DNA from: an uncultured Aquimarina sp.
Lineage (GTDB): Bacteria; Bacteroidota; Bacteroidia; Flavobacteriales; Flavobacteriaceae
Reading direction: 5' to 3'
Length of the DNA: 64,000 nt
Assembly: GCA_947498705.1 (NCBI GenBank)
Contig: CANMLW010000002.1
Location: forward strand, 124,001-188,000
The notes below the pieces were generated by a model that saw only the letters and a program-made list of their open reading frames with translations, made no database searches and had not been told where the DNA came from. Positions 16,367-24,400 of this stretch are shown in pieces (the first letter of the stretch is position 1; each line of letters begins with the position of its first letter). The position numbers were made by a program, and so were the translations under genes.

Positions 16367-16528
16367 ATGAAAAAAACATTAACACTTTCGAAAATCAAGA
16401 TTACCAAATTAAGTATAGAACAAATGTCAGCCCTAAAAGCAGGAGGTAATTGGGGAGATGGTGGAGATAGAAGTTTTGGGCATCCGGAGTGCAACGGTGA
16501 AGATGATAATGTACGAATGATGCGTTAG
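16367..16528 (+). CDS. 53-residue double-glycine-leader peptide (candidate RiPP/secreted signal)
   Basis: The frame reads MKKTLTLSKIKITKLSIEQM then SALKAGG, followed by the core NWGDGGDRSFGHPECNGEDD plus NVRMMR. The leader (1-27) has the KxxKITKLSxEQMxxLKxGG pattern of Bacteroidota GG-leader natural-product precursors (TIGR04149-like). Such leaders are cut by C39 peptidases. The 26-residue core is Gly- and Asp-rich with one Cys, one Pro and one Trp. A -7 box lies 29 bp upstream. The gene sits between TPR/AraC regulator 1 and a secreted prolyl oligopeptidase and is too short for routine ORF calling. No modifying enzyme (LanB/C, radical SAM, ATP-grasp) is nearby. Candidate exporter in the window: the C39 ABC system of region 1. 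Function as signal or toxin is inference. Confidence 0.75.
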   Translation: MKKTLTLSKIKITKLSIEQMSALKAGGNWGDGGDRSFGHPECNGEDDNVRMMR

Positions 16529-16658
16529 GCGAGATACATCTTTTAGTTGCAATCTTTATGATTATGATTAAGCATTTTATATCCCGCTGTTAGGTGGGAT
16601 ATTGTTGTATATTGACACAATACCAACATAATTAATATATACCACCCTTGTTTAGATT

Positions 16659-18818
16659 ATGAAAAAACTGTTGCTCTTTTTTTTAGTAGTAGTATCTTGT
16701 GCAAAACCTCAATCATACTATAACTATCCAATGATACCATCACAAGCTATATTCGATACTTATCATGGGCAAACGATAGAAGATCCCTATCGTCATTTGG
16801 AGGATTTAGAAGATTCGACTGTGATTTCCTGGTTACAGGCTCAGGAAACTTTGGCCAAAGAAACTCTAAACCATCTATCGGGAAGAGATAAACTTATTGA
16901 AGAGCAACAAACTTTGGATGCTAGCAATAAAGGGAATATTCGATCAATAAGAAAAACATCGAAAGGACAATATTTTTACCTAAAAAAGAAACCGACTGAT
17001 CTCGATAGGAAGCTTTATATGCGAGAAAACCTAAATGGCCCAGAAAAGTTTTTATATGAACTGGCACCGATATATAGTAAAGAGGGATATCGTATACGTA
17101 CGATAGCACCCGATGGTTTTGGGAGTAAAGTAGCGATCAGTATATCGAAATCGGGAGAAGAAATTTCTAAAATTATTACCCTAGATATAGTGACTAAAAA
17201 ATTATTACCTGGGGTGATAACCCAAGTAAACCCTAGTTATGGTGGCATCCATTGGCATCCCGACGATTCGGGCTTTATCACCATGTATTTTCCGTTTACA
17301 GATCCCAAAGATCCTAACTATAGTCTACAGTCTAAGGCCATGTATTATAACCCACATCAGCAAACTCCTATACCGATCGATGTTTTTTCGATGACCAGTG
17401 CACCAGAAGCAGCTATGAACCCCGAAGATTTTCCTTATATAACCATGGCCAATAAAGACTATGTATTGGGTGAAGTAGGAGGAACAGGAGCGTATTCTGA
17501 TATGTATATCAAACCGATCAAAGATTTGTTAGCCGTTACTCCGTGGCAAAAACTATACACTAAACCCGAACGGATCAAAAAAGTGATCGTAGCTCAAGAT
17601 CAATTTATTTTTTTATCTGCAAAAAATGCTTCCAACTTTAAAATCTGTAGTACGCCAATCACCGATCCCGATTTTAAGCATCCAAAGGTATTGGTAGCTG
17701 AAGATAAGCATAGTGTGATTACCGATATCGAGGTCACCCGGAACAGTATCTTTTTTGTACGGGTGCAAAATGGAGTTGTTGCCAAATTATACCAGTATAC
17801 AAATGGACAAGAAAAAGAAATTCCTTTACCCAATCCTTCGGGTACTGCATTAATCAAATCGTTAGGAATCGAGACCTCATATCTGTCGGTAGTAACGCGG
17901 GGGTGGACCACCAAAAATACACGTTATCGTTATGATACTAACACTAATAAATTTAAAGAAGAAAAATTGATTCAATCTTATGATTATCTAGAATTTAAGG
18001 ATTTTATCATCGAAGAAATCGAAATCCCTTCGCATGATGGGGTTTTACTCCCGGTATCTCTGGTTTATAAAAAAGGAATCAAAAAAGATGGAAATAATCG
18101 CACGTTGTTATATACCTATGGCTCGTATGGTACATCGGTAAAACCATTTTTTTTCACTCATTTCTTAAATTGGGTAGCCCAAGGAGGGATAATGGTAGTT
18201 CCTCACGTACGAGGAGGGGGCGAAAAAGGTGATACCTGGCATAAAGCAGGATATAAAACTACCAAACCCAATACCTGGAAAGATATGATCGCCTGTACTC
18301 AATATATGATCGATCACAAGTATACCTCGCCCCAAAAAACCGTTTTATGGGGCTCTAGTGCCGGGGGGATTATGGCAGGACGTGCCATGACTGATCGACC
18401 CGATTTATATGCTGCGGTGATTATGCTTTCACCTTCATTAAATTTAGTACGTTCAGAAATTCAACCTAATGGTCTAAATAGTGTTAAAGAATTTGGGACG
18501 GTTCAAAAAGAAGAAGAATTTAAAGCTTTGCTGGAGATGGATGCCTACCATCAGCTTCAAAAAAATACGGCTTATCCTGCGGTATTAATCAAAGCTGGGA
18601 TGAAAGATGGGAGAGTCGTTGCCTGGGATCCTGCCAAATTTATGGCCAAACTACAGGCCTATAATATTTCTAATAAACCTATTTTATTCGATATCGATTT
18701 TGGAGGAGGGCATGGAGCCACGAGCGCTTCGACAACTAAAAAATATAATCGTTATGCCGATATTTTCGCCTTTGCGTATTGGCAAACCGGGCATCCTGAT
18801 TATCAGCCTGGGGAGTAG
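16659..18818 (+). CDS. Prolyl oligopeptidase (S9A), probable lipoprotein
   Basis: 719 residues. The N-terminus MKKLLLFFLVVVSCAKPQ is a lipoprotein signal with Cys14 as the lipid anchor. IFDTYHGQTIEDPYRHLED is the standard start of the prolyl oligopeptidase fold, then a beta-propeller (~90-420) and an alpha/beta-hydrolase domain with S567 (GSSAGG), D650 (KAGMKDGRV) and H685 (GGGHG). All three catalytic residues are present. The family cuts short proline-containing peptides, the propeller excluding large proteins. Expected location is the periplasm or outer membrane. Its neighbour is a secreted GG peptide with one Pro (GHPEC) and a TPR regulator, suggesting a peptide maturation or turnover role; a general peptide-scavenging role is the alternative. 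It starts 130 bp after the peptide gene. Confidence 0.92.
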   Translation: MKKLLLFFLVVVSCAKPQSYYNYPMIPSQAIFDTYHGQTIEDPYRHLEDLEDSTVISWLQAQETLAKETLNHLSGRDKLIEEQQTLDASNKGNIRSIRKTSKGQYFYLKKKPTDLDRKLYMRENLNGPEKFLYELAPIYSKEGYRIRTIAPDGFGSKVAISISKSGEEISKIITLDIVTKKLLPGVITQVNPSYGGIHWHPDDSGFITMYFPFTDPKDPNYSLQSKAMYYNPHQQTPIPIDVFSMTSAPEAAMNPEDFPYITMANKDYVLGEVGGTGAYSDMYIKPIKDLLAVTPWQKLYTKPERIKKVIVAQDQFIFLSAKNASNFKICSTPITDPDFKHPKVLVAEDKHSVITDIEVTRNSIFFVRVQNGVVAKLYQYTNGQEKEIPLPNPSGTALIKSLGIETSYLSVVTRGWTTKNTRYRYDTNTNKFKEEKLIQSYDYLEFKDFIIEEIEIPSHDGVLLPVSLVYKKGIKKDGNNRTLLYTYGSYGTSVKPFFFTHFLNWVAQGGIMVVPHVRGGGEKGDTWHKAGYKTTKPNTWKDMIACTQYMIDHKYTSPQKTVLWGSSAGGIMAGRAMTDRPDLYAAVIMLSPSLNLVRSEIQPNGLNSVKEFGTVQKEEEFKALLEMDAYHQLQKNTAYPAVLIKAGMKDGRVVAWDPAKFMAKLQAYNISNKPILFDIDFGGGHGATSASTTKKYNRYADIFAFAYWQTGHPDYQPGE

Positions 18819-18892
18819 AGTTTTGGGGAGTCGGGTATCAGGTTTTGGGAGTCGGGTATCAGGTATCAGGTTTTGGGTGTTTGGAGTGTAAG
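18815..18892. repeat. GTCGGGTATCAGG minisatellite
   Basis: Imperfect tandem units GGGAGTCGGGTATCAGGTTTT directly after the oligopeptidase stop. Related units occur at 23600-23642 and, inverted, at 61110-61150. Non-coding. Confidence 0.75.
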
Positions 18893-18899
18893 AAGTAAA

Positions 18900-19215
18900 T
18901 TCAGAATGCAGAATTATGAAGAGTTGATGAATTTGGAAGCTCGAGGTTGGGTGTGAAGTCATGGCCTTTTAGTTTCTATTTTGTATTTATAATTTCTAAG
19001 ATATACTTCGACAGGCTCAGCATGACATCTATTTTCAGAATTGTCAATTAGTATCTCATTGTCACCCTGAGCTTGTCGAAGGGTTGTCGAAGGATGTTGT
19101 TACTAGTAAAGAGGCCCTTCGAAACCAACAACGATTCATAATTCCGAATTTACTTCCCCTCACCCCAGCCCTCTCCCAGAGGGAGCTATCCGTAGGACTG
19201 AGGGGGTATACTCCC
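18900..19215. repeat. Intergenic composite repeat (copy 1 of ~185-bp dispersed block)
   Basis: 18905-19090 (from GCAGAATTATGAAG through GTGTGAAGTCATGGCC to CCCTGAGCTTGTCGAAGGG) recurs with few changes at 23655-23842. It contains two CTTCGACA-type units in opposite orientation (~19006 and ~19063). At 19158-19208 follows a C/G-rich hairpin with GAGCTATCCGTAGGACTGAG. No gene seen between 18819 and 19296. Confidence 0.7.
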
Positions 19216-19266
19216 GACACCGGTCCTCCGACTTCTGACCTATTACTCTTTCACAATTAAATTACC

Positions 19267-19274
19267 TACATTTG
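19267..19274 (+). promoter_or_regulatory. -7 element TACATTTG before TPR/AraC paralogue 2
   Basis: TACATTTG matches TAnnTTTG; a transcript would begin about 16 nt before the GTG start at 19297. The surrounding AAATTACCTACATTTGGCA recurs at 24362-24380 before cbiP, so both genes use a duplicated promoter segment. Confidence 0.6.
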
Positions 19275-19296
19275 GCAACCAACCTATCTAAAAACC

Positions 19297-21102
19297 GTGT
19301 TACCCAAAAGTGATCACCACCATACAATACTAAGAACTCTCTTGATATGGAGTTGTGTTACTTTATTTTTTATTATATCACTACAAGCTCAGGATAAAAA
19401 AGAGGAAATTATCATTCCTGATTCGATTAAGCAGATGGAGTATGACTCGCTTTATAAACTTATTTATGATATAAGGAGAGATCAACCAAAACTTGCTACA
19501 CAATATTGCCAGGTATATCTTGATAAGGCAAAAAGAGAAAATGATAGTCTTAGACAAACAATTGGCTATCGACTTTTTACCGTGGTAAATCAGAAGAATT
19601 ATAAATATGATTTCCACTATATAGATAGTGCTATAGCAGTAGGGAAACATCTAAAGGATACCAAATACCCTGCATTATTACATATACATAAAGGAATTTT
19701 GTTTGAAGAAAAGGCTAATTTCAAAAAAGCTTTAGATTATTATTTAATAGGACTTGATCTTGCCCGAAAAAGAGGAAATATCGATTTAGAACTTGCATGT
19801 AATCACAATATTGCTTTAATAAAAAGAAAATTTGGACATTATGGAGAAGCAAAACGTATTTTAAAAACCGTTTATAAGAGGGATGCAAAACGATATAAAA
19901 GAAAAGAGATTTCTCTAGAATATTATCATCTATCATTAGTCGAATTAATTAATACCTATCGCCTTACAAAGCAAATTGACTCTGCATATGCACTTAACAA
20001 TATTGGAATTAAAGAATCAGAAGGAGGGTTTCATACTCCATATTTTATTTTAAACCGAGGTATATTACTTTGGCATCAACAAAAATACACTGCTGCCATT
20101 AAAAACATAGAAAGTGTAGTACCGTTGATTGAAGATAATAGAAATGCATTATATTTTAGTGTCCTTTGTAATATTGAGGCATATTTGTATTTAGGAAAGT
20201 CCTATGATGCCCTCGAAAAAAAGGATACTGCGCTTTATTATTATAAAAAGATAGACTCGATAGCAGAAAAGATTAATTACGTATTACCAGAAACTCATGA
20301 AGCTTATTTGGGGTTAAAAAAGCACTATGAAAAGTTGGGAGATAAAGACCAACAATTGATATATATGAATAAATTATTGAGGTCTGATAGTATCCTAAAA
20401 GATAATTATAACTACCTAAGAAAAAAGCTAAAAAATGAGTATGATGCCCCACGTTGGGTAGCCGATAAAGAAGCCTTGATCCAGAAGTTGGAGTCGGCCA
20501 AAGAAAGTACTTCTTCTCGTTTTTATATAATCGTATTTATCATGACTCTATGTATATTAGGGATTGGTGGGATTGCGGTTCTTAATTATCGTAAACGGAA
20601 GTTGTATACGCAACGGTTTCAGAAGTTGGTGAGTGATGATACCTCCCTTCTACAGCCCTTCGATAAACTCAGGACAAGCACCGTTGAAGGGCTAAGGGTG
20701 AAATCTCGGGGTGATAAAGAATTAACGATTAGTCCCGAAATTGTAGAAAAAGTATTAAAAGAACTAGCGCGATTCGAGAAAAACCGGGAGTATCTAAAAC
20801 CCAACCTTACCACTAGTGTATTGGCACGTAAACTAAAAACCAATGCTAAGTACCTGTCAAAAATTATCAATTATCATAAGGGCAAGAACATTACTCAATA
20901 TCTTAATGACTTGCGTATCGAGTATATCATAGAAGAGTTAAAAATCAATACCAAGTATAGAAACTATACGATTAAGGCTCTGGCCAAAGAAGCGGGTTTT
21001 AATCTGGGAGAAGTATTTTCTAAAGCTTTTTATAAAAAGACCGGGATTTATCCTTCTTACTTTATCAAACAATTAGAAAAGAAGCAGCAAAGAGAAGTAT
21101 GA
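19297..21102 (+). CDS. Membrane TPR/AraC-type regulator, paralogue 2
   Basis: 601 residues with a GTG start, chosen because it is the only start placed before the signal peptide (TLLIWSCVTLFFIISLQAQ) and just after the -7 element. The layout is as in paralogue 1: QMEYDSLYKLIYDIRRDQPK block, TPR-like repeats, TM helix ~406-432 (YIIVFIMTLCILGIGGIAVLNYRK), HTH ~490-597 (KLKTNAKYLSKIINYHKGK, IKALAKEAGFNLGEVFSKAF). Its TPR part is much closer to paralogue 3 than to paralogue 1. A shorter repeat insertion (QPFDKLRTSTVEGLRV) lies in the linker after the TM helix. Probably a periplasmic-ligand sensor regulating nearby or distant genes; ligand unknown. Confidence 0.85.
   Translation: MLPKSDHHHTILRTLLIWSCVTLFFIISLQAQDKKEEIIIPDSIKQMEYDSLYKLIYDIRRDQPKLATQYCQVYLDKAKRENDSLRQTIGYRLFTVVNQKNYKYDFHYIDSAIAVGKHLKDTKYPALLHIHKGILFEEKANFKKALDYYLIGLDLARKRGNIDLELACNHNIALIKRKFGHYGEAKRILKTVYKRDAKRYKRKEISLEYYHLSLVELINTYRLTKQIDSAYALNNIGIKESEGGFHTPYFILNRGILLWHQQKYTAAIKNIESVVPLIEDNRNALYFSVLCNIEAYLYLGKSYDALEKKDTALYYYKKIDSIAEKINYVLPETHEAYLGLKKHYEKLGDKDQQLIYMNKLLRSDSILKDNYNYLRKKLKNEYDAPRWVADKEALIQKLESAKESTSSRFYIIVFIMTLCILGIGGIAVLNYRKRKLYTQRFQKLVSDDTSLLQPFDKLRTSTVEGLRVKSRGDKELTISPEIVEKVLKELARFEKNREYLKPNLTTSVLARKLKTNAKYLSKIINYHKGKNITQYLNDLRIEYIIEELKINTKYRNYTIKALAKEAGFNLGEVFSKAFYKKTGIYPSYFIKQLEKKQQREV
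20645..20706 (+). repeat. Dispersed CTTCGACA repeat in frame inside paralogue 2
   Basis: CAGCCCTTCGATAAACTCAG and the inverse unit GAAGGGCTAAGGGTGA lie head to head in the linker codons. The pair is the intergenic repeat family, inserted without frame loss. Confidence 0.8.
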
Positions 21103-21128
21103 AAACTTAGTTGTCAATTTTTTTATGA

Positions 21129-21383
21129 TTAAGGTTTTATAATCGACGTTTTTGAAAAGAACCCAAAAATGCATCCTACTTCCTTTTCATAGACATAGCT
21201 TTGTAATGAATAATCATATAAAACAGGGGCATTTAACAATTTCATCGTTTTGATAATACGGTATAAGGTGTTTTTAGAGATTCCCAAGTACGATGCAAAA
21301 TCTTCTGGAGTTCCTGTAGCTTTCATACGTATTAATCGATCGATACGCTTTATCAATTCAATGTTTTTGATCATAATGTCCAT
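21129..21383 (-). CDS. Small helix-turn-helix protein
   Basis: 84 residues. IELIKRIDRLIRMKATGTPE followed by FASYLGISKNTLYRIIKTMK forms a winged-helix/HTH_11-type DNA-binding unit; the rest (YDYSLQSYVYEKEVGCIFGF) would be the wing. Proteins of this type are common and uncharacterised in Bacteroidota and are often found near small-peptide loci. It is convergent with paralogue 2 (27 bp between the stops). A start at Met4 is equally possible. It probably acts as a small local repressor or activator. Confidence 0.75.
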   Translation of the reverse strand: MDIMIKNIELIKRIDRLIRMKATGTPEDFASYLGISKNTLYRIIKTMKLLNAPVLYDYSLQSYVYEKEVGCIFGFFSKTSIIKP

Positions 21384-21802
21384 ACGTTGTTGTTTAATTT
21401 AGTATTTAAGTTCTTAGGATTTGGAAGGCCGTACTTACTTATATAATTTATTGTTTCATAATGATGATTAGTTTCTAAGTGAGTCTATGTAAATGGGGAA
21501 CATGATACTTTTACATCTCTATAAAATGTTGATGAAATGATTCCCTAAATATTTAATGAGTTAATTTTTTTGTTTGATCAAATATAAAGAGTGAATTTAT
21601 GTTTTGGCAAGGGTATTCAGTCGATATTCAGGGAATATTAAGTAATGGATAATATATTATTTATCTGATAATAAGTATTTTAAGACATATTTTTTTAATT
21701 GGGTATTAATTGACAAGTTTTGGTGGTTTTCTTAGAATAAATCCAGAGATTCTTAATGTGATATGTTAAATTTGACTGCTGGTTTTTTAGAAAAAATGAT
21801 CG
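21384..21802. other. Intergenic region with -7 element TAAATTTG
   Basis: AT-rich, no gene supported. TAAATTTG (21767-21774) matches the Bacteroidota -7 box and lies 28 bp before the ATG of paralogue 3. A 15-codon frame near 21493 has no leader-like features and was not called. Confidence 0.5.
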
Positions 21803-23599
21803 ATGAGAGGTATTTATAAGAATTCTATTTTAAAAAAATATACAATTTATAAAGGGTTATACTTTTTCCTTCTTTTTACAATATTCTTACAAGCCCAGCA
21901 CAAAGAGCAAGTAGTCATTCCTGACTATGTAAGGCAAATGAGATATGATGCACTCTATAAACTTATTTATGATATAAAAAGAGATCAACCAGAGCTAGCC
22001 ACACAATATTGCCGGGTATATCTTGATAAGGCAAAAAGAGAAAATGATAGTCTTAGGCAAACAATTGGCTATCGACTTTTTACCGTGGTAAATCATAAGA
22101 ATTATAGATATGCTTTTCATTATATAGATAGTGCTATAGCAATAGGAAAACATTTAAAAGATACCAAATATCCAGCATTATTACATATACATAAAGGTAT
22201 TCTGCTTGAGAGTGACAGAGCTAATTTCAAAAAAGCTTTAGATTATTATTTGATAGGGCTTGATCTTGCTCGAAAAAGAGGAAATATTGATTTAGAGCTT
22301 TCATGTAATCACAATATTGCTTTAATCAAAAGAAAATTTGGCCATTATGAGGAAGCAAATCGTATTTTAAAAACCGTTTGTAAGAGGGAAGCGAAACGAT
22401 ATAAAAGAAAAATAATTCCCTTAGAATATTATCATCTATCATTAGCCGAATTAATTAATACCTATCGGCTTACAAACCAAATTGATTCTGCATACACGCT
22501 TAATAATATTGCAATTAAAGAGTCCGAAGGAGAGTTTCATAAACACTATTTTGTTTTGACAGGAGGTATGTTACTTTGGCATAAACAAAAATATACCGCA
22601 GCGATTAAAAATCTAGAAAGCGTAGTTCCATTGATTGAAAATAATAGAAATGGAGTATATTTTGATATTCTTGACGCTATTGAGGCATATTTATATTTAG
22701 GAAAATCTTATGATGCACTTAACCAAAGAGATACAGCTATTCGTTATTACAAAAAAATAGATTCGATTGCAGAAAAGAAGAACTATGTATTGGCAGAAAC
22801 TCATGAAGCTTATCTATTCCTAAAAAGACATTACGAAAAGCTGGGAGATAAAGACCAACAATTAATCTATGTAAATAAGCTGTTACGGTCTGATAGTATC
22901 CTAAAAGATAATTATAACTACTTGCGAAAAAAGATAACAAATGACTATGATGTGCCAAGATGGGTAGCTGATAAGGAAGCCTTGATCGAGGAGTTGGAAT
23001 CAGCGAAAAAAAGTACTTCTTCTCGTTTTTATCTAATCGTATCCATCATGACTCTATGTATATTAGGGGTTGGTGGGGTTGCGATTCTTAATTATCGTAA
23101 ACGGAGGTTGTATGCCCAGCGGTTTCAGAAGTTGGTGGGGGATGATACCCTTCGACAAGCTCAGGGTGACATGCTTCGACAGCCTTTCGGCAAATCTAAT
23201 GAGACATCTCAGGGTGATAAAGAGTTAACGATTAGTCCTGATATTGTAGAAAAGGTATTGCAAGAATTAGCACGGTTCGAGAAGAACCAGGAGTATCTAA
23301 AACCTAATCTTACCACTAGTGTATTGGCACGTAAACTAAAAACCAATGCGAAGTATCTGTCCAAAATTATCAATCACCATAAAGGCAAGAATATTACGCA
23401 ATACCTTAATGATCTGCGTATCGATTATATCATAGAAGAGTTAAAAACCAATACAAAATATAGAAATTATACGATCAAAGCTCTGGCCAAAGAAGCAGGG
23501 TTTAATCTGGGAGAAGTATTTTCGAAAGCGTTTTATAAAAAGACCGGGATTTACCCTTCGTATTTTATTAAAGAGTTGCAGAAGAAGGAGAATGAATAG
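21803..23599 (+). CDS. Membrane TPR/AraC-type regulator, paralogue 3
   Basis: 598 residues, ATG start. Signal peptide (GLYFFLLFTIFLQAQ), QMRYDALYKLIYDIKRDQPE block, TPR-like repeats, TM helix around 408-434 (SRFYLIVSIMTLCILGVGG), AraC HTH at the C-terminus (AKYLSKIINHHKGKN, IKALAKEAGFNLGEVFSKAF). Long stretches are identical to paralogue 2, so the two arose by a recent duplication that spans everything but the signal peptide. The linker carries its own version of the repeat insertion (LRQAQGDMLRQPFGK). Differences from paralogue 2 in the TPR region may define ligand specificity. Confidence 0.85.
   Translation: MRGIYKNSILKKYTIYKGLYFFLLFTIFLQAQHKEQVVIPDYVRQMRYDALYKLIYDIKRDQPELATQYCRVYLDKAKRENDSLRQTIGYRLFTVVNHKNYRYAFHYIDSAIAIGKHLKDTKYPALLHIHKGILLESDRANFKKALDYYLIGLDLARKRGNIDLELSCNHNIALIKRKFGHYEEANRILKTVCKREAKRYKRKIIPLEYYHLSLAELINTYRLTNQIDSAYTLNNIAIKESEGEFHKHYFVLTGGMLLWHKQKYTAAIKNLESVVPLIENNRNGVYFDILDAIEAYLYLGKSYDALNQRDTAIRYYKKIDSIAEKKNYVLAETHEAYLFLKRHYEKLGDKDQQLIYVNKLLRSDSILKDNYNYLRKKITNDYDVPRWVADKEALIEELESAKKSTSSRFYLIVSIMTLCILGVGGVAILNYRKRRLYAQRFQKLVGDDTLRQAQGDMLRQPFGKSNETSQGDKELTISPDIVEKVLQELARFEKNQEYLKPNLTTSVLARKLKTNAKYLSKIINHHKGKNITQYLNDLRIDYIIEELKTNTKYRNYTIKALAKEAGFNLGEVFSKAFYKKTGIYPSYFIKELQKKENE
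23147..23217 (+). repeat. Dispersed CTTCGACA repeat in frame inside paralogue 3
   Basis: CCCTTCGACAAGCTCAGG followed by GTGACATGCTTCGACAGCC in the linker codons. The first unit is the perfect 24-bp form (8 codons, LRQAQGDM), the same length as the insertion documented at 24141. Confidence 0.85.
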
Positions 23600-23642
23600 T
23601 TGTTGGGTTTTGGGTATCTGGTGTCGGGTATCTGGTGTCCGA
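23600..23642. repeat. GGGTATCTGGTGTC minisatellite
   Basis: TTGGGTTTTGGGTATCTGG then GTGTCGGGTATCTGGTGTCC directly after the stop of paralogue 3, related to the array at 18815. Confidence 0.7.
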
Positions 23643-23654
23643 AGCAAATTATGA

Positions 23655-24367
23655 ATGCAGAATTCAGAATTATGGAGAGCGGATGAAGTTGGAAGTCTGA
23701 AGTTGGGTGTGAAGTCATGGCCTTTTAGTTTCTATTCTGTATTTACAACTACTAATATATGCTTCGACAGGCTTAGCATGACATCTATTTTCAGAATTGT
23801 CAATTAGTATCTTGCTGTCACCCTGAGCTTGTCGAAGGGTGTTGTTTTGTTCCTCTCTATTAATTTTTAAGTTTTAATTCCTGACTTTCTGATCTTCCAA
23901 TTCTTTTTCAGAACCTTTCTTTAAGTTGCTCCCCTTTTAGGGGGAGCTGTCCGTAGGACTGAGGGGGTATTTTTGGTTTATTATGGGCTATTCATGATTC
24001 TACATTTATTTCCCTCACCCCACCCCTCTCCCGGGGGGAGAAGGGTGTTGTTTTGTTCTTCTCTATTAATTTTTAAGTTTTAATTCCTGACTTTCTGATC
24101 TTCTAATTCTTTTTTAGAGCCTTTCTTTAAGTTACTCCCTCTTCGACAAGCTCAGAGTGACACCTTTTAGAGGGAGCTGTCCGTAGGACTGGGGGGATAC
24201 TTCCGACATCGGACTTCTAGCTTCAAACCCACATATTCCTAAAATGTTCTCGATACAATCTGCTTAGGCAGATTACTCGAACAGACGGGGAGACTATTAA
24301 CTTCATCTATCAACTAATAACCATTAACCAAAAACTTCAACTCCATTCAACATTCAAGTAAATTACC
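23655..24367. repeat. Composite repeat region with tandem duplication and nested insertion
   Basis: 23655-23842 is copy 2 of the block at 18905. Then 23837-23972 and 24041-24200 are two direct copies (~135 bp; AAGGGTGTTGTTTTGTTC to GGAGCTGTCCGTAGGACTG). Copy 2 differs by a 24-bp insertion at 24141-24164, CTTCGACAAGCTCAGAGTGA plus CACC, placed inside the C/G hairpin. Another C/G hairpin lies at 24012-24040. No coding sequence seen. Confidence 0.8.
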
Positions 24368-24375
24368 TACATTTG
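24368..24375 (+). promoter_or_regulatory. -7 element TACATTTG before the cbiP operon
   Basis: TACATTTG in the context AAATTACCTACATTTGGCA, identical to the box at 19267. It lies 26 bp before the ATG of cbiP. No B12 riboswitch is seen in front of this operon. Confidence 0.6.
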
Positions 24376-24400
24376 GCAGCAATTCATCTAGCAACAAAGA

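Noticed and set aside
21493-21540. Short plus-strand frame as another leader peptide
   Set aside because: Fifteen codons, no GG motif, no promoter or neighbours to support it.
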